NCBI RefSeq assembly: GCF_001468225.1 | Contig: NZ_LNRU01000002.1 | Coordinates: forward strand, 434,001 to 498,000 | Direction: 5' to 3' | From: Sphingopyxis sp. H053 | GTDB lineage: Bacteria > Pseudomonadota > Alphaproteobacteria > Sphingomonadales > Sphingomonadaceae | DNA length: 64,000 bases | Shown: positions 1 through 11,180 of the stretch, in pieces | Position numbering within the stretch: position 1 is the stretch's first letter | How the letters are laid out: every line of letters begins with the position of its first letter | Notes under the pieces: generated by a model | The model's input: only the letters and a program-made list of their open reading frames with translations | Databases searched by the model: none | What the model was told of the DNA's origin: nothing | Program-made: the position numbers and the translations under genes

Positions 1-319
1 TCCCCGTGTGCGCCGGATGATTACCGGTCAGGATCGTCGAATGGCCGGGGCAGGTTTCGGTCGCGCCGTGCGCCTGATAGCCCGACGGGAAGACGATGCC
101 CGACGCGAGCCGCGCGAGGCCGCCGGTGAAACGCCCGCGATATTCGGCGAACAAATCGGCTGAAAACTGATCGACCGCGATCATCACGACGAGCTTCGGC
201 GCCGGGGTCGTGGCGGTAATTTTCTGTACCGGCGGCGCCGAATTCTGCGCGAGACCGGTTCCGGCGGCGGCAACACAAAGCGCGGTAGCGATGGCAGTGG
301 ACAGATATTTCAGCTTCAC
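1..319 (-). CDS. Alkaline phosphatase family protein (5' part only)
   Basis: The first 106 codons of a minus-strand gene that runs off the left edge. It opens with GTG at 319, preceded by GGAG, and encodes a signal peptide with a hydrophobic core and an Ala-x-Ala-like end before Gln. A phosphatase core follows, with a KLVVMIAVDQF strand carrying the metal-binding Asp and, near residue 90, the segment ETCPGHSTILTG. That segment matches the nucleophile region of the threonine-dependent PafA/SPAP type of alkaline phosphatase known from Sphingomonas. The product would be periplasmic or secreted and would release phosphate from monoesters. The family call is firm; the substrate is not. Confidence 0.8.
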   Translation of the reverse strand, partial: MKLKYLSTAIATALCVAAAGTGLAQNSAPPVQKITATTPAPKLVVMIAVDQFSADLFAEYRGRFTGGLARLASGIVFPSGYQAHGATETCPGHSTILTGNHPAHTG

Positions 320-432
320 GGACGGCTTCTCCAAATGATGGCGGGGCATCGCCCCAAAAAGCGCGGGCTGTCCTCTCGTCGAAAGCCGCCTATATGGCAA
401 GCCTTCGAACGATGAACGGGCGCGGGCAGAGC

Positions 433-2496
433 ATGAATTTGACAAGTGAGGCTTTTGTGACACGCGCATGGCGAACCGTGCTGGCATTGCTGACGCTGGC
501 CATCGTCGTCGTCGGCCCTGCGCACGCGCAATCGACGCATATCCAGCCAAAACTGGTCGCCGAGTCGGCGGCGCCCGCCCCCGGCAGCAGCACGACACTT
601 GCGCTGACGATGGCGCCCGAGCCGACCTGGCACGGCTATTGGGCGAATGGCGGCGACGCGGGTTTCGGCCTGTCGGTCGAATGGAACGCGCCCGAGGGGG
701 TGACGATTGCGCCGTTCCGCTATCCGGTGCCCGACGCGCTGATCCTCTTTGGCATGATGAACCATGTCTATGAGCATCCCTATGCGCTGCTCGCCGAGGT
801 GCAGGTCGACAAGAGAGTCGCGCCCGGGACCGACCTGACGCTATCGGGGGTCGCGAACTGGCTCGCCTGCACCGACAAGGTGTGCGTGCCCGAAAAAGCG
901 GTGATTTCGGTCGCGCTGAAGGCAGGAGACGGCAAGATCGCGCCCGCCGAGCGCACCCGCTTCGACGGCTGGCGTGCGCTGCTGCCGCAGCCGCTCGACC
1001 GCCACGGCACTTGGGAAAAGCGCGGCGACATCGTGCGCTTTGCCATCCCCCTCCCCGCCAGCACCGCGATCGACGCGCCGCACCTGTTCGTCGAGACGCA
1101 GGATGTCGTCGACTATGCCGCACCGCAACGCTTCAGCCGCAATGGCGACCACATCGTCGTCGAAACGCGCTTCAAGGGCGAAAAAGCAGGGCCGGTTTCG
1201 GCGCTGCTGAAGCTCGGCGGCGGGCGCGGGCTGTCGTTGACGCTCGACCCCGGCGCGGTCCCCGCGGCGGGCGAGACGATCGCCGGTAAAGCCGGCGGCA
1301 TCGATATGGGGTTGTTCTGGACCGCGCTCGGCGGGGCTATCTTGGGCGGGCTGATCCTCAACCTGATGCCGTGCGTCTTCCCGATCTTGAGCCTCAAGGC
1401 ATTGAGCCTTGCGCGCTCGGGCGGCGATGCGCGGTCGGCGAAGATCGAGGCGCTCGCCTACACTGCCGGTGCCATCGTCACCGCACTGCTGCTCGGCGGC
1501 GTGCTGCTCGCGCTGCGCGCGGCGGGCGAGCAGGTCGGCTGGGCGTTCCAGTTGCAACATCCTGTGAGCGTGCTCGCGCTGCTGATCCTCGCGCTGGCGA
1601 TCACGCTCAATCTGCTCGGCGCCTATGAACTGCCGTCCTTCGGCCGCGGACAGGCGCTCGTCGACAAGGGCGGCGCGGCGGGCGGATTCTGGACCGGCGC
1701 GCTCGCGGCCTTTGTTGCAACGCCGTGCAGCGGCCCGCTGCTCGGGGCGGCGCTCGGCGCGACGCTGGTGCTGCCAGCGTGGGCAGCACTGCCGATCTTC
1801 GGCGGGCTCGGCTTGGGCCTCGCCCTGCCGTTCCTCGCGATCGGCTTTGTGCCCGCACTGCGCAACCGGCTGCCGAAGCCGGGACCGTGGATGGACCGTT
1901 TCCGCAAATGGATGGCGCTGCCGATGGGGCTCACCACGCTCGCGCTGGCATGGCTGCTGTGGCGGCAACTCGGCGGCGGCGAGCAGCTCATATGGCCGAT
2001 CCTCGCGGTCGCCATGGCGCTTGTCCTGCTCACGCATTACGGCTCGATCCAGCGCGGCGACCGGCGGTCGTGGTTGCTCTACGCCTCGGGGCTGCTCTTG
2101 CTTGTCAGCCTCGCGGGCACGGTGACCGAAGTCGCCGAGGCCGAACGCACTGCCGACGGCGCCGGATCGACCTTCTCTGCAGATGCGCTCGCCAAGGCGC
2201 GCGCCACCGGCAAACCTGTCTTCGTCTATTTCACCGCCGACTGGTGCCTGTCGTGCAAAGCGAACGAAGCCGGCGCGATCAATCGCGAGGCGGTGCAGGA
2301 GGCGTTCGACAAGGCGGGTGTCGTCACGCTTGTCGGCGACTGGACCAATGGCGACCCCGTCATCACGCGCACCCTCGCCGAGCATGGCCGCAACAGCGTG
2401 CCGCTCTACCTCTGGTATGCGCCGGGCGCCGCGAAACCCGAAATCCTGCCGCAGATTCTGACCCCGGGCCTGCTCACCGACAAGGTTGGCGGCTGA
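433..2496 (+). CDS. dsbD: Thiol:disulfide interchange protein DsbD
   Basis: A membrane reductase that carries electrons from cytoplasmic thioredoxin to periplasmic dithiol proteins and cytochrome c maturation. From the ATG at 433 there is a signal peptide ending near AHA-Q, then a periplasmic DsbD-alpha-like domain to about residue 280. A membrane domain of about eight helices follows, with Cys in the segments NLMPCVFP and ATPCSGP. A C-terminal thioredoxin-like domain carries the CLSC motif in FTADWCLSCKANE. The length of about 690 residues is normal for protein-disulfide reductase DsbD. Starts at 394 and 412, and a GTG at 457 with a better Shine-Dalgarno (GTGAGG), are also possible. The stop codon overlaps the tlyA start by one base, so the two are probably co-translated. 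Confidence 0.88.
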   Translation: MNLTSEAFVTRAWRTVLALLTLAIVVVGPAHAQSTHIQPKLVAESAAPAPGSSTTLALTMAPEPTWHGYWANGGDAGFGLSVEWNAPEGVTIAPFRYPVPDALILFGMMNHVYEHPYALLAEVQVDKRVAPGTDLTLSGVANWLACTDKVCVPEKAVISVALKAGDGKIAPAERTRFDGWRALLPQPLDRHGTWEKRGDIVRFAIPLPASTAIDAPHLFVETQDVVDYAAPQRFSRNGDHIVVETRFKGEKAGPVSALLKLGGGRGLSLTLDPGAVPAAGETIAGKAGGIDMGLFWTALGGAILGGLILNLMPCVFPILSLKALSLARSGGDARSAKIEALAYTAGAIVTALLLGGVLLALRAAGEQVGWAFQLQHPVSVLALLILALAITLNLLGAYELPSFGRGQALVDKGGAAGGFWTGALAAFVATPCSGPLLGAALGATLVLPAWAALPIFGGLGLGLALPFLAIGFVPALRNRLPKPGPWMDRFRKWMALPMGLTTLALAWLLWRQLGGGEQLIWPILAVAMALVLLTHYGSIQRGDRRSWLLYASGLLLLVSLAGTVTEVAEAERTADGAGSTFSADALAKARATGKPVFVYFTADWCLSCKANEAGAINREAVQEAFDKAGVVTLVGDWTNGDPVITRTLAEHGRNSVPLYLWYAPGAAKPEILPQILTPGLLTDKVGG

Positions 2497-3236
2497 TGGC
2501 GAAGCAGCGCGCCGACCAGCTGCTCGTCGACCGCGGCCTCGCCGAAAGCCGGACGCGCGCGCAGGCGCTGATCCTTGCGGGGCTCGCCTTTGTCGGCGAC
2601 CGCAAGATCGACAAGGCGGGACAGCAGGTCGCGGCAGATGCCGAGATCAGCGTCAAGGGCCGCGACCATCCGTGGGTGTCGCGCGGCGGGATCAAGCTCG
2701 ACCACGCGCTGACCCATCTTGACTGGGACGTGACGGGCGCGGTCGCGATCGACGTTGGATCGTCGACCGGCGGGTTCACCGATGTGCTGCTCAGCCGCGG
2801 CGCGGCGCGCGTCTATGCGGTGGATTCGGGCACCAACCAGCTCGCGTGGAAGCTGCGGCAGGACGAACGCGTCATCGTCCACGAACAGACGAGCGCGCGC
2901 ATCCTGACGCCCGCACATATCCCCGAACCGATCGACCTGATCGTCTGCGACGCGAGCTTCATCGCGCTGTCGAAAGTGCTTCCCGTGCCGATGTCCTTTG
3001 CGAAGGGCGGCGCGCGCATCGTCGCACTGATCAAGCCGCAGTTCGAGGCCGAGCGGCATGAGGTGGGCAAGAAAGGCGTCGTTCGCGACGCCGCGGTGCA
3101 TGCGCGCGTTTGCGCCGACGTGCAGGGCTGGCTGACCGGCGAAGGCTGGGACGTTATCGACCTTGTCGAAAGCCCGATCACCGGCCCCGAAGGCAATGTG
3201 GAATTTCTGATCGCTGCGGTGAAGCGAGCCGCTTGA
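2496..3236 (+). CDS. tlyA: TlyA family rRNA (cytidine-2'-O)-methyltransferase
   Basis: A protein of 246 residues whose ATG shares its A with the dsbD stop. The N-terminal 60 residues form an S4 RNA-binding domain (RADQLLVDRGLAESRTRAQA). The rest is an FtsJ-like Rossmann methyltransferase with the SAM motif AIDVGSSTGGFTD, followed by VCDASFIAL and the K/E-rich region around LIKPQFEAERHEVGKKG. The family methylates 2'-O of cytidines in 16S and 23S rRNA, and members in other bacteria have been called hemolysins. Length and motif order are complete. The pairing with dsbD is probably positional and gives no functional hint. Confidence 0.9.
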   Translation: MAKQRADQLLVDRGLAESRTRAQALILAGLAFVGDRKIDKAGQQVAADAEISVKGRDHPWVSRGGIKLDHALTHLDWDVTGAVAIDVGSSTGGFTDVLLSRGAARVYAVDSGTNQLAWKLRQDERVIVHEQTSARILTPAHIPEPIDLIVCDASFIALSKVLPVPMSFAKGGARIVALIKPQFEAERHEVGKKGVVRDAAVHARVCADVQGWLTGEGWDVIDLVESPITGPEGNVEFLIAAVKRAA

Positions 3237-3296
3237 CGCTGCGCCGCACAATCGCGACACCATGCAACGGATTCGCGTGTGGGGGATAATGCGGAC

Positions 3297-3848
3297 ATGA
3301 CCGAAATCGCAACGCCGGGGCAGCTTCGCATGTCCTATCTGCGCTGGGCGCTCGTCACGGTTCCGGCGATCGTGCTTGCGGGGAGCCTGTCGGGCCTCTT
3401 GTCGAACAGCGGTTATGGCAATCGCTGGTTCGCGTCGCTCGACCTGCCGCCGATCACGCCGCCGGGCTGGGTGTTCGGCACCGTCTGGCCGCTCCTCTAT
3501 ATCTGCCTCGGCCTGTCGCTCGCGATGATCCTCCACGCCCGCGGCGCGAAGGGGCGCGGTTTTGCGCTGCTGCTCTTCTTCGTCCAGCTGATCGCCAATT
3601 TCGCCTGGTCGCCTTTGTTCTTCGGGCAGCATCAGGTGACGACCGCGCTCTATGTGATCATCTTCATCCTGATGGTGACGGTCGCCACCGCCTTTGCCTT
3701 TGCGCCGATCCGCAAGGCCGCGGCGTGGTTGCTCGTGCCCTATATGATCTGGCTCAGCTTTGCCGCGATCCTCAATTTCCAGATCGATCAGCGCAATCCC
3801 GATGCCGAAACCCTTGTCCCCGCCGCCGCCAGCACCCAAATAGGGTGA
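3297..3848 (+). CDS. tspO: TspO/MBR family tryptophan-rich sensory protein
   Basis: A five-helix inner-membrane protein that binds porphyrins and related ligands. The signature stretch of polar residues and prolines, WFASLDLPPITPPGWVFGTVW, lies near residue 45, and the later NFAWSPLFFG is typical of the family. I chose the ATG at 3297 because GGGGGAT lies about nine bases upstream; a GTG at 3279 is also open. The protein is 183 residues, slightly longer than the usual 160, through an N-terminal extension of about 15 residues and a polar tail. Family assignment is secure; the ligand in this organism is unknown. Confidence 0.9.
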   Translation: MTEIATPGQLRMSYLRWALVTVPAIVLAGSLSGLLSNSGYGNRWFASLDLPPITPPGWVFGTVWPLLYICLGLSLAMILHARGAKGRGFALLLFFVQLIANFAWSPLFFGQHQVTTALYVIIFILMVTVATAFAFAPIRKAAAWLLVPYMIWLSFAAILNFQIDQRNPDAETLVPAAASTQIG

Positions 3849-3885
3849 CGGCAAGGGGACAGACCCCGACGAAGGAATATGAGAC

Positions 3886-4239
3886 ATGCAGAGCGAAAAC
3901 CGCTTTTTCGACGATCTGGCCAAGATGGTGAACGGCATTGCCGGAACCGTCGCCGGTGCCGGCCGCGAAGCCGAGTCCGCGATGCGCGACCGCGCCAAGG
4001 AATGGGTTGGCCGCATGGATTTCGTTAGCCGCGAGGAATTCGAGGCTGTGAAGAAAATGGCCGCGACCGCGCGCGCCGAAGCCGAAGCGCTGAAAGCGCG
4101 CCTCGACAAGCTCGAAGGCGTGGCGAAGCCCGCGGCGGCGCCGAAAGCGGCTGCGAAACCTGCCGCTGCGAAGCCGGCCGCGAAACCCGCTGCTGCGAAA
4201 CCGGCAACCAAAGCCGCGGCAAAGCCGAAGGCCAAGTAA
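3886..4239 (+). CDS. ubiK: Ubiquinone biosynthesis accessory factor UbiK (BMFP domain)
   Basis: A protein of 117 residues. Residues 1-80 form the BMFP (DUF526) domain, with FFDDLAKMVNGIAG and then the coiled-coil segment MDFVSREEFEAVKKMA, which is the family hallmark. UbiK helps assemble the aerobic ubiquinone-synthesis complex and can associate with membranes. The last 37 residues are a low-complexity tail of Lys-Pro-Ala repeats (AAKPAAAKPAAKPAAAKP), probably disordered and common in alphaproteobacterial homologues. A Shine-Dalgarno-like GAAGGA precedes the ATG. A strong palindromic repeat starts two bases after the stop and may end the transcript. Confidence 0.87.
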   Translation: MQSENRFFDDLAKMVNGIAGTVAGAGREAESAMRDRAKEWVGRMDFVSREEFEAVKKMAATARAEAEALKARLDKLEGVAKPAAAPKAAAKPAAAKPAAKPAAAKPATKAAAKPKAK

Positions 4240-4241
4240 TG

Positions 4242-4319
4242 CGTCGCCCCTGCGAAGGCAGGGGCCGCTGGCAACCTTGCGCAATGCCGATAGCGGCCCC
4301 TGCCTTCGCAGGGGCGACG
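4242..4319. repeat. Palindromic dispersed repeat (REP-like), copy A
   Basis: Two perfect 28-bp inverted arms (4242-4269 and 4292-4319), each beginning CGTCGCCCCTGCGAAGGC, separated by 22 bp. Each arm is itself a small hairpin around GCGAAGGC. The same design recurs at 5932-6018 and 39884-39973. It lies between ubiK and the next gene and could act as an RNA stem at the end of the ubiK message. Confidence 0.9.
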
Positions 4320-4368
4320 AATATTCGCGGACTCGCCACGATGCGCGAGAGCCGCTAAAGGCGCGCGC

Positions 4369-4875
4369 ATGAGTGACGATATTTACGACGACGATGACGG
4401 CCAGGATGCGGCACCGATGGAGATGCTGGCGTCCTATTTCGCCGCGCACGACTGGCCGCACGAGATGGTCGGCGAGGACGAGATCGTCGCGACCGCGCAG
4501 GGCAGCTGGACGACCTATGAGCTGCGCGCGGTGTGGCGCGCCGACGACGGCGTCATCCAGCTCCTCGCCTTTCCCGACATCCGCGTCGTCGAGGACAAGC
4601 GCGCCGCCGCGCACGAGGCGCTCGCGCTGATCAACGAGCAATTGTGGCTCGGTCATTTCGAGCTGTGGTCGAACAGCGGCACAATCCTGTTCCGCCACGG
4701 CATGCTGCTCGGCGCCGACGCATCGCTGCCGCTCGACCTCACCGAAACGCTGATCGAAAGCGCGATCGACGAGTGCGAGCGCTTTTACCCGGTGTTCCAG
4801 TTCGTGCTGTGGGGCGGCAAGTCGCCCGCCGAGGCGCTCGCCGCGTCGCTCATCGAAACGCGCGGCGAGGCGTAA
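4369..4875 (+). CDS. YbjN domain-containing protein
   Basis: A protein of 168 residues with an acidic start and then a YbjN domain (type III chaperone-like fold) from about residue 18 to 160. The segments SYFAAHDWPHEMVGEDEI, SWTTYELRAVWRADDGVIQLLAFPDIRV and the C-terminal FYPVFQFVLWGGKSPAEAL are typical of alphaproteobacterial YbjN proteins, whose biochemical role is not settled. Start at ATG 4369. It is convergent with the next gene, with only three bases between stop codons. Confidence 0.85.
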   Translation: MSDDIYDDDDGQDAAPMEMLASYFAAHDWPHEMVGEDEIVATAQGSWTTYELRAVWRADDGVIQLLAFPDIRVVEDKRAAAHEALALINEQLWLGHFELWSNSGTILFRHGMLLGADASLPLDLTETLIESAIDECERFYPVFQFVLWGGKSPAEALAASLIETRGEA

Positions 4876-4878
4876 GCC

Positions 4879-5832
4879 CTAAATCTTTTCGAAGCGGGTC
4901 AGCCCCGGCCCCAGTTCGTTCGGTCCGATCGCCAGCGGCTCGCCGCTCCAGTCGGCGACGAAGATCGTCTTGCGGCCGGTGCCTTGCGGAACGCTCGCAC
5001 GATTGCCTTCGATCACCAGCCCGCGCGACGGATTGTCGCGCGCCTCGGCTGCGATCGCGATCAGCGCCCCGTAATTTTCCTTGTCGCGTCCCTGGATCAT
5101 CAGGTTGTTTGCAATCCGCCCGGTCGATCCCGCGGGCAGGTCGATCAGATAATTGGTCGCGGTGCCCTGCGTATCATCGAAGCTGTTGTCGCGGATTTCG
5201 ACGCGCGGCGAGCGGGTCTTGAGATAATGGCCGCCGCTGCCCTTTTCAAAGCGCGTGCGCGTGACGACGACGCGGCCATAGACGCCGGTGTAGACGCTGT
5301 GCGCGCAGCTGAGGCCGCGGTCGCAGCGGCCGAGGCGCGAGAAGGTCGAGCGGTCGATCGTCAGCGTCGCCGCGGGGTCGTCGGCGGTGAGGATCCCTTC
5401 CTCGCTGTTGCGGAACAGGCTGTTCACGACGTCGAGATTGCTTTTTTCGAGGCGGATGCCCGCGCCATTGCCGTCGGGGACGCGCATATTCTGGAACACG
5501 ATCCCGTCGATGCGCGCGCCGGCGCCGCGCAGCACCAGCGCCGCCTTGCCCTCGCACGTCACGCCGTCGAAGATCGCCCGGCCGGGCTCGACCGCGACGA
5601 AGGCGATACGGCCCGCGGTCTGTACCGCGCAGTCGCGATGATAGCCGGGGGCGACGCGAATCGTGCCCTCGCCTTCGCCGATCGCATCGACGGCGTCCTG
5701 CAGCCGTCCGAAGCTGCGGCCATCGACGCTGTAAGGTGCGCCCCCGGTCTGCGCGGGCAGCGGCACCGGCGCGAGAAGCAGCGGGAGGGCGAGCAGCGGC
5801 AACAAGGGCCGGCGAAGAAGTGCCTTGAACAT
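4879..5832 (-). CDS. Secreted right-handed parallel beta-helix repeat protein
   Basis: About 317 residues with a signal peptide of clustered Leu/Pro ending near PAQ-T. The body carries irregular beta-helix rungs (ARIDGIVFQNMRV, SNLDVVNSLFRNSEEGI, PRVEIRDNSFDD, GLVIEGNRA) as in pectate-lyase-like or NosD-like proteins. No catalytic signature of a specific lyase is apparent, so the carbohydrate substrate, if any, is unknown. It is probably periplasmic. The ATG at 5832 gives a better signal peptide than the upstream in-frame ATG at 5844. Confidence 0.75.
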   Translation of the reverse strand: MFKALLRRPLLPLLALPLLLAPVPLPAQTGGAPYSVDGRSFGRLQDAVDAIGEGEGTIRVAPGYHRDCAVQTAGRIAFVAVEPGRAIFDGVTCEGKAALVLRGAGARIDGIVFQNMRVPDGNGAGIRLEKSNLDVVNSLFRNSEEGILTADDPAATLTIDRSTFSRLGRCDRGLSCAHSVYTGVYGRVVVTRTRFEKGSGGHYLKTRSPRVEIRDNSFDDTQGTATNYLIDLPAGSTGRIANNLMIQGRDKENYGALIAIAAEARDNPSRGLVIEGNRASVPQGTGRKTIFVADWSGEPLAIGPNELGPGLTRFEKI

Positions 5833-5931
5833 GCCGCTGCCCATAGCGGCTTTCGCGCGCCTAGTCGTTGGCGAAGCTGGTTAATTCCCGGCCTGTCTCG
5901 CTTTCGGACAGGCGCGAACGCACCAATTAAT

Positions 5932-6018
5932 CGTCGCCCCCGCGAAGGCGGGGGCCGCCGCGCCCTGAAGCAACGTCGAATCGGGACGACTACGGCCCCC
6001 GCCTTCGCGGGGGCGACG
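5932..6018. repeat. Palindromic dispersed repeat (REP-like), copy B
   Basis: Perfect 26-bp inverted arms (5932-5957 and 5993-6018) reading CGTCGCCCCCGCGAAGGC and onward, with a 35-bp centre. Same family as 4242-4319 and 39884-39973. It lies just after the metH stop and may serve as its transcript end. Confidence 0.9.
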
Positions 6019-6022
6019 GAAC

Positions 6023-8641
<2,619 letters not shown>

Positions 8642-8663
8642 CGGGGTATCCTGAAACTGAGTA

Positions 8664-9188
8664 TTAGGCAGCGAGCGGCCGGGCGAGGACGAGATCGTCG
8701 TAAAGCTTGCCGCCGACATTGAACTGGCGCGTGCCGAGGTCGGCGAACCCCTGCTTGCGGTAGAAAGCGAGCGCGCGCTCGTTCTTCGCATAAACGCCCA
8801 GAAGCAGGCGGCGATGGCCGCTCGCCGCTTCCAGCGCCTGCTTCATCAACGCCGCGCCGAGCCCGCTGCCGTGAAAGCGCGACAGCGAATAGATGCGCTT
8901 CAACTCGATATCGCCTTCAAGCGCCGCGGCGAGGTCGGGCTTACCGACCAGCGCGAAACCGATCGGCGCGCCGCCGGGCTGCGCCTCGGCGATCCACGCG
9001 CGCGCGCCGGCCGCCAGATAGGCCTTGTACGCCGCCTCATTATGGTGCGCGGCGCAATGACCGACGATCGCATCGCCGTCGAGGATGCCCGCGAAGGTTT
9101 CGAGGAAGGTCGCGGCGCCGATCAGCGCGAGCGCCGACGCATCGTCGGCTCCGGCTTCCCGGATCGTCCATGTCGGATTGTCGGTCAT
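8664..9188 (-). CDS. GNAT family N-acetyltransferase
   Basis: 174 residues of GNAT fold: an N-terminal [18 protein letters not shown] strand-helix, an acceptor-side region, the acetyl-CoA loop region around [16 protein letters not shown], and the closing segment [17 protein letters not shown]. It lies between the two methionine synthase halves, four bases after the first and 22 before the second, so it should be co-transcribed. The substrate is unknown. The position suggests an amine linked to methionine metabolism, but it may simply be a passenger. Start is ATG 9188. Confidence 0.85.
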   Translation of the reverse strand: MTDNPTWTIREAGADDASALALIGAATFLETFAGILDGDAIVGHCAAHHNEAAYKAYLAAGARAWIAEAQPGGAPIGFALVGKPDLAAALEGDIELKRIYSLSRFHGSGLGAALMKQALEAASGHRRLLLGVYAKNERALAFYRKQGFADLGTRQFNVGGKLYDDLVLARPLAA

Positions 9189-9192
9189 CGGT

Positions 9193-10242
9193 TCAGGCCG
9201 CCATGGTGAAGGGCTCGAGCCCCGCGAGCCGCGTCCGCACCGGCACCTCGGGAATATGCCGGGGCGCAAGACCCTGAACCGCCTTGGCCATCGCCGCGAT
9301 ATGCGCGGGGGTCGACCCGCAGCAGCCGCCGAGGATGTTGACCTGGCCATCCTCGGCCCATTCGCGCACCAGCCCCGCGGTCGTGTCGGGCATTTCGTCA
9401 TATTCGCCGAGTTCGTTCGGCAGGCCCGCGTTCGGATAGACCATCACCAGCGCGTCGGCGATGTCCGACAGCACGCGGACATGCGGGCGAAGCTGCGACG
9501 CGCCGAACGAGCAGTTCAGCCCGATCGTCAGCGGCTTGGCATGGCGGACCGCATACCAGAAGGCCTCGACGGTGTGCCCCGACAGGTTGCGGCCACTGAG
9601 GTCGGTGAGCGTCATCGAAATCATCAGCGGCAGCTCGCGCCCGACCTTCGCCTCGGCCTCGAGCGTCGCGGCGATGCCAGCCTTGGCGTTCAGCGTGTCG
9701 AAGATCGTCTCGATCAGGATGAAGTCGGCGCCGCCTTCGGCGAGCGCCACGACCTGATCGAGATAGACATTCTTGAGCTCGTCGAAATCGATCTCGCGAT
9801 AGCCCGGGTTGTTGACGTCGGGCGACAGCGACAAAGTCTTGTTCGTCGGCCCGACCGCGCCCGCGATAAAGCGGCGGCGACCGTCGCGCTCCTGATAGCG
9901 ATCGGCCGCTTCGCGCCCCAGCCGCGCGCTTTCATGGTTGATGTCGGCGACCAGATGCTCGGCGCCATAATCCGCCTGGCTGATCGTGTTGGCGCTGAAG
10001 GTGTTCGTCGACACGATGTCCGAACCCGCCGCCAGATAGGCTTCGCCGATCGCGGTGACGACATCGGGGCGCGTCAGCGCGAGGATGTCGTTATTGCCCT
10101 TCTGGTCGTGCGTCAGGCCGAGCGAGCCGGCATAGTCGGCCTCGACCAGCTTGCGGAGCTGGATCTGGGTGCCCCAGCCGCCGTCGGTCAACAAGATGCG
10201 TTCCTTTGCCGCTGCCTGCAGGGCTTCGCGTGCGCTGATCAT
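9193..10242 (-). CDS. metH: Methionine synthase, homocysteine-binding half
   Basis: 349 residues forming the zinc-dependent homocysteine S-methyltransferase barrel. It starts [12 protein letters not shown] and carries the zinc cysteines in GLNCSFGA and GGCCGSTP. This corresponds to the first module of MetH and must work with the 872-residue protein encoded at 6023-8641 to move a methyl group from methyl-cobalamin to homocysteine. Its ATG overlaps the metF stop by four bases (ATGA), indicating translational coupling. A plain betaine-homocysteine-type enzyme is the alternative, but the context favours split MetH. Confidence 0.9.
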   Translation of the reverse strand: MISAREALQAAAKERILLTDGGWGTQIQLRKLVEADYAGSLGLTHDQKGNNDILALTRPDVVTAIGEAYLAAGSDIVSTNTFSANTISQADYGAEHLVADINHESARLGREAADRYQERDGRRRFIAGAVGPTNKTLSLSPDVNNPGYREIDFDELKNVYLDQVVALAEGGADFILIETIFDTLNAKAGIAATLEAEAKVGRELPLMISMTLTDLSGRNLSGHTVEAFWYAVRHAKPLTIGLNCSFGASQLRPHVRVLSDIADALVMVYPNAGLPNELGEYDEMPDTTAGLVREWAEDGQVNILGGCCGSTPAHIAAMAKAVQGLAPRHIPEVPVRTRLAGLEPFTMAA

Positions 10243-11180
10243 GCGGCTTTCTCCGTCGCGGGCGCCACCGCCGGGCGGAGGCCCAGGAGGTGGCAGATGG
10301 CATAGCTCAGCTCGGCGCGGTTGAGCGTGTAGAAGTGGAAGTCGCGCACCCCGCCCGCATAGAGGCGGCGGCACATTTCGGCGGCGATCGTTGCGGCGAC
10401 AAGCTGGCGCGCCGCGGGCAGGTCGTCGAGCCCCTCGAACAGCGAGATCATCCACGCGGGGATCGCGGTGCCGCACATATCGGCCATGCGCCGCGTCTGC
10501 GACACGTTCGACACGGGCAGGATGCCCGGGATGATCGGTGCGGTGATCCCCGCCGCCGCAGCCGCGTCGCGGAAACGCAGGAAGCTGTCGGGCGAAAAGA
10601 AGAATTGCGTGATCGCGCGCGTCGCGCCCGCGTCGAGCTTGCGCTTCAGATTGTCGAGGTCGGACTGCGGACAATCGGCGTCGGGATGCGTTTCGGGATA
10701 GGCGGCGACCGAAATGTCGAACGGCGCAATCGCCTTCAATCCGGCTACGAGTTCGATCGCATTGGCATAGCCGTCGGGATGCGCGCGGTACGGCGCGCCG
10801 CCCGGGACGTCACCGCGCAGCGCGACGATATGGCGCACTCCGGCATCCCAATAGGCATGCGCGACCTCGTCGATCTCGGCGCGCGAGGCCTCGACGCACG
10901 TCAGGTGCGCGGCGGGCGGAACGGCGCTTTCGGCGGCGATGCGCGCGACGGTCGCATGGGTGCGCTCGCGCGTCGAACCGCCCGCGCCATAAGTGACCGA
11001 CACGAAGCTGGGGCCCAGCGGCTCGAGCGTGCGGAACGTGTCCCACAGCTGCGCCTCCATCTTCTCGGTCTTGGGCGGGAAGAATTCGAAGCTGACGCCG
11101 ATGTCGCCTTCGAGATTGGCGAACAGCGGCGAGGCCGCGGCGCGGCGCGCCTCTGCCAGCGAATTCAAATTCGACGTCAT
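10239..11180 (-). CDS. metF: 5,10-methylenetetrahydrofolate reductase
   Basis: 313 residues of the FAD-dependent MTHFR barrel that makes the 5-methyl-THF used by MetH. Visible motifs are VSFEFFPPKTE near the start, SVTYGAGGSTRERT, the FAD-contact segment HIVALRGDVP, and AITQFFFSPDSFLRF. Length and order match bacterial MetF. The start overlaps the upstream regulator gene by four bases and the stop overlaps the metH N-terminal half, so the operon is tightly coupled. Confidence 0.95.
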   Translation of the reverse strand: MTSNLNSLAEARRAAASPLFANLEGDIGVSFEFFPPKTEKMEAQLWDTFRTLEPLGPSFVSVTYGAGGSTRERTHATVARIAAESAVPPAAHLTCVEASRAEIDEVAHAYWDAGVRHIVALRGDVPGGAPYRAHPDGYANAIELVAGLKAIAPFDISVAAYPETHPDADCPQSDLDNLKRKLDAGATRAITQFFFSPDSFLRFRDAAAAAGITAPIIPGILPVSNVSQTRRMADMCGTAIPAWMISLFEGLDDLPAARQLVAATIAAEMCRRLYAGGVRDFHFYTLNRAELSYAICHLLGLRPAVAPATEKAA